A stretch of DNA of 26,307 nt from Nemertoderma westbladi (GCA_032718475.1 JAUCBJ010007742.1:1-26307), one strand, 5' to 3'; shown: positions 11,211-21,072, numbered from the stretch's first letter. The notes: generated by a model from the letters alone, not told the origin. Translations and numbers: made by a program.

Positions 11211-11389
11211 CTCCCGACTTTTTATGTGGGATTGTATTAGTCTGTTAGTCCTAACCTAATGTTAGAGGCAATTATTGCGGAACGAAAAAAATAACAAGGA
11301 AATGCCTTTATAACAAATAAGAAAAAAAATAAAAGTGCGTGCACAGATGTTGGAGGCACAACGTCTCATGATTAATTTCTCATAAGGTC
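11211..11389. other. Short unassigned stretch
   Basis: AT-rich DNA between the LINE fragment and the SINE. No gene or repeat recognised. Confidence 0.4.
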
Positions 11390-11600
11390 CCCCCAGAAAT
11401 ATATCCCCCTGAGATAACTGGTACTCATTTAGCGACCATTTAAGGAACAAAGAGATAGGCCCTGGCTAATTAATCCCTTTAAAGCATTTGTGCCATAACG
11501 AAAAATATCATTGTCCTGTCTGCAGAGGTAGAACCCACGACCTCCGGATTGATGTGAATCCAAGGTAAATGGATTTAACCACAATCGAGGTCGGGCTTAT
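11390..11600 (-). mobile_element. tRNA-derived SINE, minus-strand copy (family 1)
   Basis: Read on the minus strand, 11600 down to 11390, it gives CGATTGTGGTTAAATCC (decayed A-box region), GGAGGTCGTGGGTTCTACC (B box), a body with TTTTTCGTTATGGCACAAAT and GCTTTAAAGGGATTAA, and CCTTAAATGGTCGCTAAATG with GAGTACCAG. The same blocks occur in the same order in the plus-strand copy at 18130-18350, which shows one family. Pol III transcription would start at the tRNA-like head. No target duplication found. Confidence 0.75.
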
Positions 11601-12845
11601 TAAAATCCCTAAAAAATGAAATATGTGGTTGTATAGTAGAACAAGATACTGGATCGTAGCTTAAAATGCATACAATGCTGCAATTACGTTCAATATGCTC
11701 AAATTAACAATAAACACAATATTACTATGTGTTCTAGACTTGAGTTATACGGAAATAAAAACCTTCAGCAATAAAGCATTGAACTGTAATAATACTTATG
11801 CCTAATCCTTCAGCCTGCGGCCTCGGTAATTATACACAGGTTAATTTGCTTCTGGAACGGCATCAGTGATTATTCAGTTTTATTAACTTCAGGTTATTAT
11901 TTCCATATATTAACTCTAGAACATAGCAATCAATATATTGTATCTATATTCCAGGATATGGTGTGTATACATTATACACTGTATACAAGTATGCACTGTC
12001 AGACTGTTACCATAATTTGAATAAATCTGCTGATCTAGGCCTATCTGTCAGTCTGGCAGTCTACAGGTCTATCCCTGAGCTGAATCTCTGCGCCTGTGCT
12101 AAGACATCTATATCTGTATATCGCTATTTTCCGGTTTGCCCTTTGTTTCCTGATACCCTACCGCTGTACCGGTAGCGTAGGCCTATTTGACTTTTTGATA
12201 ATGTCGATGCAAATCAAATTTCTTTGGCAATATTGCAACAATAATCACATAATACTGTAATAAGGATGACAGCGCATATGAAACCTACAACTACAGTCAG
12301 CCTCAGTGGTACCGGTACCAGTATTTTGGCTCGATTGGTAGGCCTACCACTCATTCGCGTTATTAGCATTCGATTATTCTGGGTGTTTGTCGTGATTGAT
12401 ACGATTTATCTTTGCAATGTTGGAATATTTTCTGTCTCCTTTGGTAAGTCTTTCCAGCTTTCAGTCTTGAGGCAGTTCTGCAGTCTGGCAGTTGGGACTT
12501 AGAGCAAGGGCAGAAATTGAGAGGGAGGGTTTCATAACTCGGTATGTTATGTAGGCCTACTCTGTACACTGTAACTCCAGACTGCCAGAAGTCCACTGAT
12601 GGCATTTTTATAGCTGTCAAGTTCAGTAGTTCAAATTGAGTGATTGATACATTCAGATATCTGGATATTGCTGCACTGCTACATTGAGTATATTGACAGA
12701 TGAGATGAAACGAAACATGAAAGATTGATGCATTGGTATGTTGGTGGAACAGTCAGACAGTCTGACAGTTGAACAGTCAGACAGCAGGACAGTAAGCAGG
12801 CAAGCATTGAAGAAAGCACCCACCGCTGCACCGCCACCATGCCTG
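11601..12845. other. Gene-free stretch with short palindromes
   Basis: No convincing gene. It carries TAGGCCTA at 12036, 12178, 12339 and 12552, the 12-bp palindromes GGTACCGGTACC (12309-12320) and GGTAGGCCTACC (12337-12348), and a CAGTCAGACAG-type repeat at about 12748-12795. Confidence 0.5.
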
Positions 12846-13025
12846 AGGGGTAATTCCATCCAAATTCGACAAATCGCGGTGGCATGGTTCATCGATTTCG
12901 TTTATTTTTGGATATATGGTCGGAAATGGTATAAATAAAATGACACCTGATGAAATATTTCTGATGATGATGTTTTATTGGTTTTCGAGATATTGCACTT
13001 CTGCACTTCAAAGTTTGCGATTTAT
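12846..13025 (+). repeat. Left arm of a large outer inverted repeat
   Basis: Begins AGGGGTAATTCCATCC and matches the reverse complement of 17775-17959 over about 180 bp with small indels. Beyond 13025 the arm is interrupted by AT-rich sequence containing ATAGGCCTAT; a final CATATCCCCAA block at about 13072-13082 matches the other arm again. The outer ends are TA/CA plus GGGG-like, as in several DNA transposon groups, but no matching target duplication is visible. Confidence 0.85.
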
Positions 13026-13082
13026 ATATATTGATTATATATTATTGATATAGGCCTATGATATATGATTTACATATCCCCA

Positions 13083-13690
13083 ATGCACAATGAAACCTAC
13101 AGAAAGAAAATCTTTCTGTCTAGTGGGTCAGTGGGTGGAGTGTCATTTTATGTTTATTGTTAGGCCTATATTATTATATATTCTATTATTATTATTAGGC
13201 CTATTAAAACCATGAATAAATACCACCCACTTGCCAGACCAACTTTTCTACTGTTCTATGTCTGTATGTGGCTAAAGATTGCACTTATCAACAAATTTTG
13301 TCTTTTTGAGGCTGAGTTGGCAGGGTTGGAGTGGTCTGATTAGTAGCCAAAACATTTAGTTTATACTGATATAGTTATTAGTTAGATATATCAAAAGGGG
13401 GTTCTGTGGTAAAATTTTCATGTACCACCAGCAAATCAGACTCACATACCATCATCTGGAAAATTGAAACTTTCCTAAATTGCCATACTTCAGTACTTCG
13501 GAACATACTCTGCAAGCGTCTGATAAAATATGGGTGCTTGAAATTAATCATGAGTAATAACATGGATAAGGGAAACATGCATGACAAGTTTCGAACCCCA
13601 CCCATGCCTTCTTCAGTATATATTATCCAATTTAAAAGTTCAATTTTCAGAATTAATCATCAGATTAAATACTTTAGAACGAAGGTCTGC
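13083..13690. other. Unassigned DNA inside the outer inverted repeat
   Basis: No recognisable coding. It includes TAGGCCTA at 13161 and 13196. It could be internal sequence of the outer element. Confidence 0.4.
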
Positions 13691-14126
13691 TTAAGGCAGT
13701 AAGGGGGGGGGGGGGGGGGGTTAACCCCCAGTCTTTTTGTTCATCATATTTTTTTAATGTGTTTTCCGATGTGAAATTTTATGGTAATTCCGAATCTGAT
13801 ATCACTTTTTCGATAAGGTAGGCCTATTTTGTTCTCGAGTTATGGCAACTTTTGTAATTTTCACCCAAAATTTCAAATTTTTAAATTTTGGTGCAGCACC
13901 ACATTTGACACCAAAAATTACCATCAAACACCCATAAATGTGCAAATATTTTGCCATTTTCGGAATCAGCGCCTAAAATTAGCCTATGGGTATCAAAACC
14001 ACGAAAGTTAGATTATATTTAAAAATTTGAAAAAATTTTCACTTTTGGTGCATGTTTGGTCAGTTGTTATCAGGATGAAATTTAAATGTCATTTTTCTCG
14101 CATTGGCTTTTTTGGGACACTTTCTC
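13691..14126 (+). mobile_element. Left arm of palindromic element P
   Basis: This arm matches the reverse complement of 16063-16488 along its whole length. Shared blocks, outside in, are GGGTTA-type G-rich ends, AACCCCCAGTCTTTTT, TGTGTTTTCCGATGTG, CTCGAGTTATGGCAAC, GGTGCAGCACCACATTTGAC, GCATGTTTGGTCAGTTG and GGGACACTTTCTC. The arm has an 18-base G run where the other has 7, and carries GGCCTA extra at 13821-13826. TTAA stands near both outer ends (13691-13694 and 16485-16488), but on the left eight bases intervene before the G run, so the true end and class are open. Confidence 0.85.
13703..13720 (+). repeat. Poly-G tract, 18 bases
   Basis: Uninterrupted G run inside the left arm of P. The matching place in the right arm has only seven. 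Confidence 0.95.
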
Positions 14127-14519
14127 TAGGGTAGGATACCCCAATTCCGGACAGAATTTCGAATTTCTCTCTATTGTAGCTCAACCATAGTTTCATCCAA
14201 TCAAAAGATGATTCTAACAGTACAGGACATTATCCTACATCAAAATAAAATCTTAACATTGAGTGCCCAGCGCCATCTAATGGGCGCAAATGGGCACTTT
14301 TTTTTACAAGATTGGGTATTCCGTCCGGAATTCTGTCCGGTATTTGGGCAGGTGTCCAATTTCCGGACAGAGTATAAATTTGTCTCTTCCTATGTCTGTT
14401 TGCTCTACAAATCTATAGTTTACATTATAGAAAGGTGCCTAAGACCCGAATGCGAATACATGTATCACCATGCTGCCATGTTGTCAGGGGGTGGGGTGGG
14501 GGTCTGTTCAGTAGTCGAC

Positions 14520-14722
14520 CTGTCTGTTTGTCTGTCTTTCCACAACTTAAAAACACTAGTACATGAAAGTCTGAATTCATACAATTTTCCGATTTGCACA
14601 ACTTTTTTTGTTTTGAATTTCTAAGCAAACACAATTAGTTAATGTCAATAATTTGTAAACCAACCTGCCATCTGTCTGTCTGTTCGTTTGTCGGTCTGTC
14701 TGTTCGTTTTTCTGTCTATCCA
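14520..14722 (+). repeat. Interrupted CTGT-type simple repeats
   Basis: Two patches, CTGTCTGTTTGTCTGTC at about 14520-14537 and CATCTGTCTGTCTGTTCG through GTCTATCC at about 14668-14722. Confidence 0.8.
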
Positions 14723-15229
14723 TTTCTATGCAGTAAATGTTTCAATTACAGTAAAACGCCAGATCACCAATTACACTGTCACAGAAGTCCAGGACTCATT
14801 CTGGGTGGAATATTATTCAGCGCACAAACTCATTAGAGCGGAGTGTCCCCCTCCCTTCACTGCCTTTTGGTAAGAGCCAAGAGAGAAAAGACTTCGGTTT
14901 CCCTTCTTGTCTCACATTTACCAATAAAATTGTACTTAAGGGACAAATTTAGAGCAGGCAGGTGACTGATGAATTGCGTATGATGAGTTGGTAATAATTC
15001 AATATATTATATAAATCTCAGATTCACTCTATTCACTATTTCTCAACTAAACTCAAATAAATGTAAACAAATATAAACAAATTAAAAATAAACAAGATAC
15101 AGCCAAATTTACTGATTTATCAATGTTTATACATATAATTATGTATGTATTAGGCCTATGTAAGTAGGTCCTATTGTTATTGTAAGTATTTTTGTACATT
15201 ATCTATTTATTTATTATACATGTAGAGTA

Positions 15230-15480
15230 GGTAGGAAATATACATCTATATTTAAGTATATTTATTTATATATATATATTATAAATATATATTATTATTA
15301 TTAATATAATAATTTAATTATAATATATATATATATATACGGTATTATATTACATTATATATATATATTACATACATTTATATATACATACATTACATAC
15401 ATACATACAATATACATACGTTTATATATACATATTATTACATTTGCATATATATACTATTATCGTGTATTATATTACGG
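15230..15480. repeat. AT and CATA microsatellite block
   Basis: Long runs of TATATATA, ATTATTATT and CATACATACATAC within element F. No coding potential. Confidence 0.9.
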
Positions 15481-15754
15481 TACTATAGCAATAGCTGTAT
15501 AGCCAAAGTCCGGCCTTATGTAACTGACTATCCTATTCTGAGGGTCCCTTACATATTTAGGCCTAGTCTATATCAGTATATACTACTCAATTCGGTAATA
15601 AAAGTAATCCAATGCAGTACAGACAGACAGGTTACAGAAAAACCGCAAAATTCTTAATTTTCGTGGTATAATTTGTATTGAATAAGTGGTTTGTCCGGAA
15701 TTTGAGTAGGTTGTCCGGAATTTGCAATGTCCGGAATTGGGGTATCTTACCCTA

Positions 15755-16060
15755 TCTACTTTTTAACTACTCAACGGATTTTCGTTCTGTTTGCAGAATT
15801 ATGTAGAGGAATATTCCCCGCAAAAATTGAATCGACAGAATTTTGAAATTTTGCTTTAAAAAAAGTTATAGCATTTTTCGTTTAAAAAATACCGAAAAAT
15901 CTAAAAAATCCAAAATTTAGCGATTTTTTACACAAAAAATGCCATAACTTTTTTTTTGAAAAAAAATTTCAAAATTCTGTCAATTCAATTTTTGCGGCGA
16001 ATATTCCTCTACATAATTCTGCAAACATAACGAAAATCCGTTGAGTAGTTAAAAAGTAGA
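15755..16060. mobile_element. Palindromic MITE P2, 306 bp, with TA target duplication
   Basis: The two halves are near-perfect reverse complements for about 130 bp from each end (TCTACTTTTTAACTACTCAA at the left, its complement at the right, then ACGGATTTTCGTT and TATGTAGAGGAATATTC), with a 40-50 bp AT-rich centre. It is flanked by TA at 15753-15754 and 16061-16062. The unoccupied site is present in the left arm of P, where GGGTA joins GAGAAAG complementarily across a single TA (14127-14128). Length, TA duplication and lack of coding fit a Tc1/mariner-type MITE. A transcript would fold into a long hairpin. Confidence 0.9.
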
Positions 16061-16062
16061 TA

Positions 16063-16488
16063 GAGAAAGTGTCCCAAAAAAGCCAATGCGAGAAAAATGA
16101 CATTTAAATTTCATCCTGATAACAACTGACCAAACATGCACCAAAAGTGACAATTTTTTCAAATTTTTCAAATATAATCTACTTTCGTGGTTTTGATACC
16201 TATACTGCTATAGGCTAATTTTAGGCGCTGATTCCGAAAATGGCAAAATATTTGCACATTTATGGGTGTTTGATGGTAATTTTTGGTGTCAAATGTGGTG
16301 CTGCACCAAAATTTAAAAATTTGAAATTTTGGGTGAAAATTACAAAAGTTGCCATAACTCGAGAACAAAATACCTTATCGAAAAACTGATTTCAGATTCG
16401 GAATTACCATAAAATTTCACATCGGAAAACACATTAAAAAAAATATGATGAAAAAAAAGACTGGGGGTTAGCCCTAACCCCCCCTTAA
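16063..16488 (-). mobile_element. Right arm of palindromic element P
   Basis: Reverse complement of 13691-14126. Relative to the left arm it has a small insertion near 16201-16212 (CTATACTGCTATAGG against CCCATAGG) and lacks GGCCTA where the left arm has TAGGCCTA. It ends AACCCCCCC then TTAA at 16485-16488. Confidence 0.85.
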
Positions 16489-16931
16489 GAGGTTGCTCAC
16501 ATAACCCTCATACATTAAATATTTAAATGTTGTAGACACAATAAAGGCTGTTTTTTTCACCACCCACTTATCATATTTTATGTGTAACAAACAGGGGAAA
16601 AAATATTCACATTTTATCGACTAATTTCAATAGGGCCTACCCAATGAATTATATACCCTCCGATACTATTAATTATTATATCATAATAGAAAGAAAAGCT
16701 GTTGAAGAGGAAAGCTTTGCCAGGATAATTTGCTCGTAAATGTGACAATTATTATATTTATTTAAATGCATTCAAGTCCAATGGGCCTAAATATATTTTA
16801 TATTAATTATATTCCATTACTACGAAGAATTACATTAGGTTATTAATTACATTAGGTCTACGGTTGGATATGCAGATATGAAGATTGCATACCCGCAGTA
16901 CTATTCAGCTACAGTAACAGTATGGTACTAA
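16489..16931. other. Unassigned DNA inside the outer inverted repeat
   Basis: AT-rich, no coding. No repeat partner in the window. Confidence 0.4.
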
Positions 16932-16939
16932 ACTGTAAG

Positions 16940-17725
16940 TAGGGCTCGATTGGAGCTCCGGCCTCCGGCTCCGGCTCCAGCCATTTTGGCACCTCCGGCT
17001 CCGGTAAAAATATTGCCGGAGTTAATTTTTTAATAAAGTATTATATTTCGTGCATGTTCTAATCTGAACAATTATTTAACACTATAAGTACGGTACTGTA
17101 GTACAGCTTCAATATCAAGTATAATCTGATACCGGTAATACTGCAGTATTTACTTAAAGTCAATGACTGACTCACTGTACTGCAGTACTGGTACTGGCCA
17201 GCTGGCTGACTAGCAGACTATTACAGATAGGCCCTACTTCAGTACTTTAAAAAAGTGTAAATGCTATGATTGTACACTGTCAGACTGTACCACTGCAGCC
17301 ATTTACTGCTGTCATGCCAGCATACTGTACTGCAGTACTGGTACACGTACGGTAGGCTACCTACAGTACACACCTCTACCACAGTTAGACAGTTAGTGAG
17401 TTAGGTACTGCAGGTAATTTTTAGCCGTCAGCGTCAGGCCGTCGCCGTCAGCATCAGGCCGTCGCCGTCAGCGTCAAGCTGTCTGTCCGTGATAAATTAA
17501 TTACTTAAATTTTAAATTGAAAATTCGTAAATCTATAAATTATGAAATTAATTAGACCTACAGTATGATTGATTATGAGCGATTGGCGAACGATAACCAT
17601 ACTTTATTTTTTTTAAATAAATAATTAAATTTTTAAAATTTTTGAAAAACTCCGGCTCCGGCTCCGGCCAAATTGTCCAACTCCGGCTCCGGCTCCGGCC
17701 AAATCCCAACTCCGATCGAGCCCTA
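16940..17725. mobile_element. Complete hAT-like non-autonomous element A
   Basis: Ends are TAGGGCTCGATTGGAGCTCC at the left and the complement TAGGGCTCGATCGGAGTT at the right. An exact 8-bp direct duplication, ACTGTAAG, flanks it (16932-16939 and 17726-17733). An 8-bp duplication with TAGGG termini is the hAT signature. Both subterminal regions carry arrays of GGCTCC/GGAGCC units (16958-17013 and 17648-17700). The right interior has an 18-bp tandem repeat of the GTCGCCGTCAGCGTCAGGCC kind (17425-17480). There is no transposase frame in 786 bp, so an autonomous relative must supply it. Confidence 0.92.
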
Positions 17726-17762
17726 ACTGTAAGGTACATTTAAGAACAATCAGTACCAATTC

Positions 17763-17959
17763 TTGGGGATATGCAGATATGTTCGAATAAATCGCAAACT
17801 TTGAAGTGCAATATCTCGAAATCCAATAAACCATAATCTGAAATATTTCATCAGGTGTCATTTTATACCATTTCCGACCATATATCCAAAAATAAACGAA
17901 ATCGATAAACAATGTAGCCATGCCACCGCGATTTGTCGAATTTGGATGGAATTACCCCT
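17763..17959 (-). repeat. Right arm of the large outer inverted repeat
   Basis: Reverse complement of 12846-13082, ending GGAATTACCCCT at 17959. Together the arms would define a 5.1-kb element or an inverted duplication enclosing P, F, P2 and hAT-like element A. Confidence 0.85.
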
Positions 17960-18129
17960 AGTCTGCCAGTAGCAGAGTAGTGTAGCACCCACCTTTTAGG
18001 CCTTTTTCGCATTTCAGCATTTTGTATTTCCGATTTCAGTACAGTACTACAGTGACGCAGTGGGTAGGATGGCTAAAACGTCTGTCCTTATCTGATCTGA
18101 CGGTATCTGACACTTGTTCCACCTTGGTT

Positions 18130-18350
18130 CAGAGCGCACCTTGGTGTAGTGGTTATATTGAATTCACATCTCTCGGAGGTTGTGGGTTCAACCCCGGCAT
18201 GGGGGCCAAGGTAGTTTTCGTTTCGGCACGAATGTTTTGAAGGGTTTAACGAGGCATCTCCGCCTTGCATCCTTAAATGGTAGCTAAATGAGTACTGGAC
18301 TTTCTGCCTATGTCGACCAGCATGTGAAGTTTCCCTGGTATTCCCCTTAA
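18130..18350 (+). mobile_element. tRNA-derived SINE, plus-strand copy (family 1)
   Basis: A-box-like TTGGTGTAGTGG is at 18141-18152 and B-box-like GGGTTCAACCCC at 18184-18195, spaced as in a tRNA promoter. The body has TTTTCGTTTCGGCACGAATG, TTTTGAAGGGTTTAA and CCTTAAATGGTAGCTAAATG, shared in order with the minus-strand copy at 11390-11600. It runs to a poly-G tract at 18355. It is a SINE rather than a tRNA gene because the acceptor arms do not pair and a conserved non-tRNA body follows. Confidence 0.85.
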
Positions 18351-18352
18351 AC

Positions 18353-18354
<2 letters not shown>

Positions 18355-18385
<31 letters not shown>
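18355..18385 (+). repeat. Poly-G tract, 31 bases
   Basis: Uninterrupted G run, continued after one T by more G (to about 18397). It abuts the 3' end of the SINE. The length may not be exact, as homopolymers this long are hard to sequence. Confidence 0.9.
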
Positions 18386-18386
<1 letters not shown>

Positions 18387-18532
18387 GGGGGGGTGGTCAA
18401 TATAACACCCCCCGCTCTGAAACTGACGATACTAACTAAAAGACTAACTGAAACGAACTGAAAGGAATTCAAATAAAATAAGCTAGAAATTTTAAACTTG
18501 TTTTTAGTGGCTGGTGCCAAATTTGGTTTCCG

Positions 18533-18568
18533 GCCCATGTGAAGAATACCGCCCATGTGAAGAATACC
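18533..18568 (+). repeat. Two tandem 18-bp units
   Basis: GCCCATGTGAAGAATACC is present twice in a row with no mismatch. Confidence 0.95.
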
Positions 18569-18735
18569 AGGATTTCACTTTTCGGTCGACTTTTTATTGG
18601 TCGATATTTTTTATAAAATTTATCTTTATTAAGTGTTTTATGCGCATGCGTGATGTCCGTTATTTTTTGAGGGGGATGATCTATTGATCAGTCAGTCAGA
18701 CGGTTAGTAAGAAGGTAGGTGTAAACAAGCCGCCG

Positions 18736-18885
18736 CGGTAACATATTCTCCTTTCCCTCAATTGGTAGGTAACAAAATCGTTTATTGTTTTGGTTAGGAA
18801 AACCCTGGTCTCGGTAACATGCTCCTTTCCCTCAATTTGTAACCTGCTCTTTTCCTTCAATTTGAAGTTAACAACAGCGTTTATT
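18736..18885 (+). repeat. Diverged tandem repeat, period about 76 bp
   Basis: CGGTAACATATTCTCCTTTC begins at 18736 and CGGTAACATGCTCCTTTCCC at 18812, both continuing CTCAATT. A third partial block (AACCTGCTCTTTTCCTTC) is nested at 18841-18858. Unit tails share ATCGTTTATT / AGCGTTTATT. Confidence 0.75.
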
Positions 18886-20504
18886 AATTCCCACATTCCC
18901 ATCCACCTTCCAATATTCTTTCATCGTCTGGGTATAAACTCCACTGTATCAGCTGGCAATATGGGGCATGTTAAGTGTTTCGTCATATACAACTACACAG
19001 TAGGCCTAGAGAGATTCCCCTTCCTGCCTTCCCTTTAGCTGTTTAGCGTAACAAACAAACAATAAATATTTTAAATGTAATATAAATAAGTATCATTACC
19101 GTACTTAATTAATAATATTAATTATAATTAATATAATTAACTTTAACTATTAATAATGATAACTATTAACAAGAAAGATTTACGAAAAAAATATTGCAGC
19201 AAATGCTGTATTGTTTTTAATAAAAGTTTAATGTTACAACACCAACTAAATCTACGAAAGCTGTTTAGCTGGGACAATCACACCACTTTCATACCCACCA
19301 TCCTTCATCCTATATCGAATTTTTAATATATAATAACATGCCTTTGTGCATTAGATGCATACCGGTATGCCTGTACTGCTACTTCATATGATGATACTGA
19401 TACGTAACAGGCAACGGGTGCATGTAAAGAGCGGACTGCGGACTGGCGGACTACCAGACTACTACCAGATAATTATCCTATACAGTAATTACGTGGACTG
19501 TTGATTAAAGGCCTACTATATAATCAACATTCTACGGATTTTCAGATTATTTATTTCAATAAATATTTTATATACTTCCTGCCTTTAGAGTTTAAGTCAC
19601 AGTTGTGTGTTCACCAATATAAAAGAGCGAATATTCGGACATCCTAAGCGCAGGAGCTGGGGGAAGATCTTCTCTGTGCTGGGGGTAAGATAGCGTAAGA
19701 AAAGGGGGAAAGAAAAGGGGTGTAAAGGGGTGTGGACCTATAAATAGCATCCAATAGGACGCATCTAATTACTGGCATTTAATTCTGTCAAAATTTTTAT
19801 GACAGCCTTAAGATGAAAACCACGAACACCTGATCGGCTAGTGTTTTTTTAATGTTTTTTAGTGTGGGCTGTGATATACTACATATCTGACATACGATTA
19901 ACTGTGGGGCGAGCAACGTAACTCCAGGTGAGCCTTAGCATAGTGGTGGACATTTTAGAAATTATACAGAGAGACAGTCTTCTGTAGTTCATCTCTCTGC
20001 CGCAAGGGGGCGAATTGACAGAAACGTAGAAGTAACTCGAATGTCCCTGTCCCTGTACTACAGGGGTTGTCTGGTTGTTAACTTCACGATTGTTATCACC
20101 TACCGGTAATGGTAGTTCAGGGTCGGGCAGTCGGGATCATTTAAGACGGTAATGTCTATAGTTTGGAGGTCGTCCATGTCCATTATCCAAAAAAACTTTC
20201 CTCGATATTAACTGTAGGCTACGTATATGGTAAGACTAGTGGCGAACCTATACCTACTGAGGACTAGTTACGAACCTATACCTCCACTGTAAATACAGTA
20301 GTACTATTTTCCTAAACTTTCACATCAAGGCACTATCATCTTACGTAAACCTGGATGTATTATAGTAAGTTTAGTTTTGGACGTTTAAGAATAGGCCTAC
20401 TACACGTGCAATACGGCCGCCATCGATTACGTTACTTATACTTAGTTTTAGTTTGAATTAATCGAAAACTTCAACCGGCTGACCGGTAGCCGGTAGGCCA
20501 ACAG
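18886..20504. other. Gene-free AT-rich stretch
   Basis: No convincing coding or RNA gene. TAGGCCTA is at 19001 and 20392. A G-rich purine patch runs 19650-19735, and a CCGCAAGGGGGCG word sits at 20000-20012. Nothing else is assignable. Confidence 0.45.
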
Positions 20505-20784
20505 TAGGGCTCGATCGGAGTTGGGATTTGGCCGGAGCCGGAGCAGGAGCCGGAGTTGGACAATTTGGCCGGAGCAGGAGCCGGAGTTTTTCAAAAATTT
20601 TAAAAATTTAATTATTTATTTAAAAAAAATAAAGTATGGTTATCGTTCGCCAATCGCTCATAATCAATCATACTGTAGGTCTAATTAATTTCATAATTTA
20701 TAGATTTACGAATTTTCAATTTAAAATTTAAGTAATTAATTTATCACGGACAGACGGCCTGACGCTGACGGCTAAAAATTACCT
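20505..20784. mobile_element. Truncated hAT-like element B, inverted relative to A
   Basis: Starts TAGGGCTCGATCGGAG and matches the reverse complement of 17420-17725 almost base for base. Shared blocks are the GGAGCC arrays, GGTTATCGTTCGCCAATCGC, ATTTATCACGGACAGAC and GGCTAAAAATTACCT. Homology stops at about 20784, just before a small MITE-like inverted repeat; the other terminus is not found. It lacks 36 bp of the GACGGC tandem repeat present in A and has GCAGGAGCC where A has GCCGGAGCC. Confidence 0.9.
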
Positions 20785-20792
20785 AGGGTAAA

Positions 20793-20982
20793 CTGGGGTA
20801 ATTTGGGACAAAATCGTCCTTTAAAGCTTTTTTCAGAATCTTAAAAACATTTTTTTGATAATCCGACCTTATCAAGTATGCACCATGTACCCATTCTATC
20901 AAACTAATTACTTAATTTTTATTTTCAAATAATTAATTACCTTTTTTTAATTAATATTCATCAGTGTCCCAAATTACCCCAG
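20793..20982. mobile_element. Small MITE-like element with 18-bp perfect inverted repeats
   Basis: CTGGGGTAATTTGGGACA at 20793-20810 is repeated in reverse complement at 20965-20982. The interior is AT-rich and non-coding. Outer limits are uncertain: on the left TAGGGTAAA precedes the repeat, resembling the TAGGGTARGATACCCC end of element F. Confidence 0.7.
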
Positions 20983-21072
20983 CATGGGGTAATTCAGACT
21001 GTGACTGTGGTCTCTGAGTAGAATTTCTAAACTTTTTATAGATTACTGCAGTACTGGACTACTGGTATACTG

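Larger units (their letters stand above)
14127..15754. mobile_element. TA-flanked DNA element F, inserted at the centre of P
   Basis: Terminal inverted repeats of 26 bp face each other at 14127-14152 (TAGGGTAGGATACCCCAATT, then CCGGAC) and 15729-15754, with one mismatch. GTCCGGAA or its complement recurs at least seven times near the ends (14145, 14323, 14335, 14361, 15693, 15713, 15729), like subterminal transposase-binding repeats. Target duplication appears to be TA, as in Tc1/mariner elements. The 1.6-kb interior has no transposase; it holds a CTGT-rich tract and an AT microsatellite, so this is non-autonomous. The alternative is that these TIRs belong to P itself. Confidence 0.65.

Noticed and set aside
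13829-16368. Two identical 60-residue frames, MFSSYGNFCNFHPKF, on opposite strands
   Set aside because: They come from the two arms of palindrome P and have no coding features.
18347-18556. Frame ending in a poly-proline run
   Set aside because: The run is the complement of the 31-base poly-G tract; no other support.
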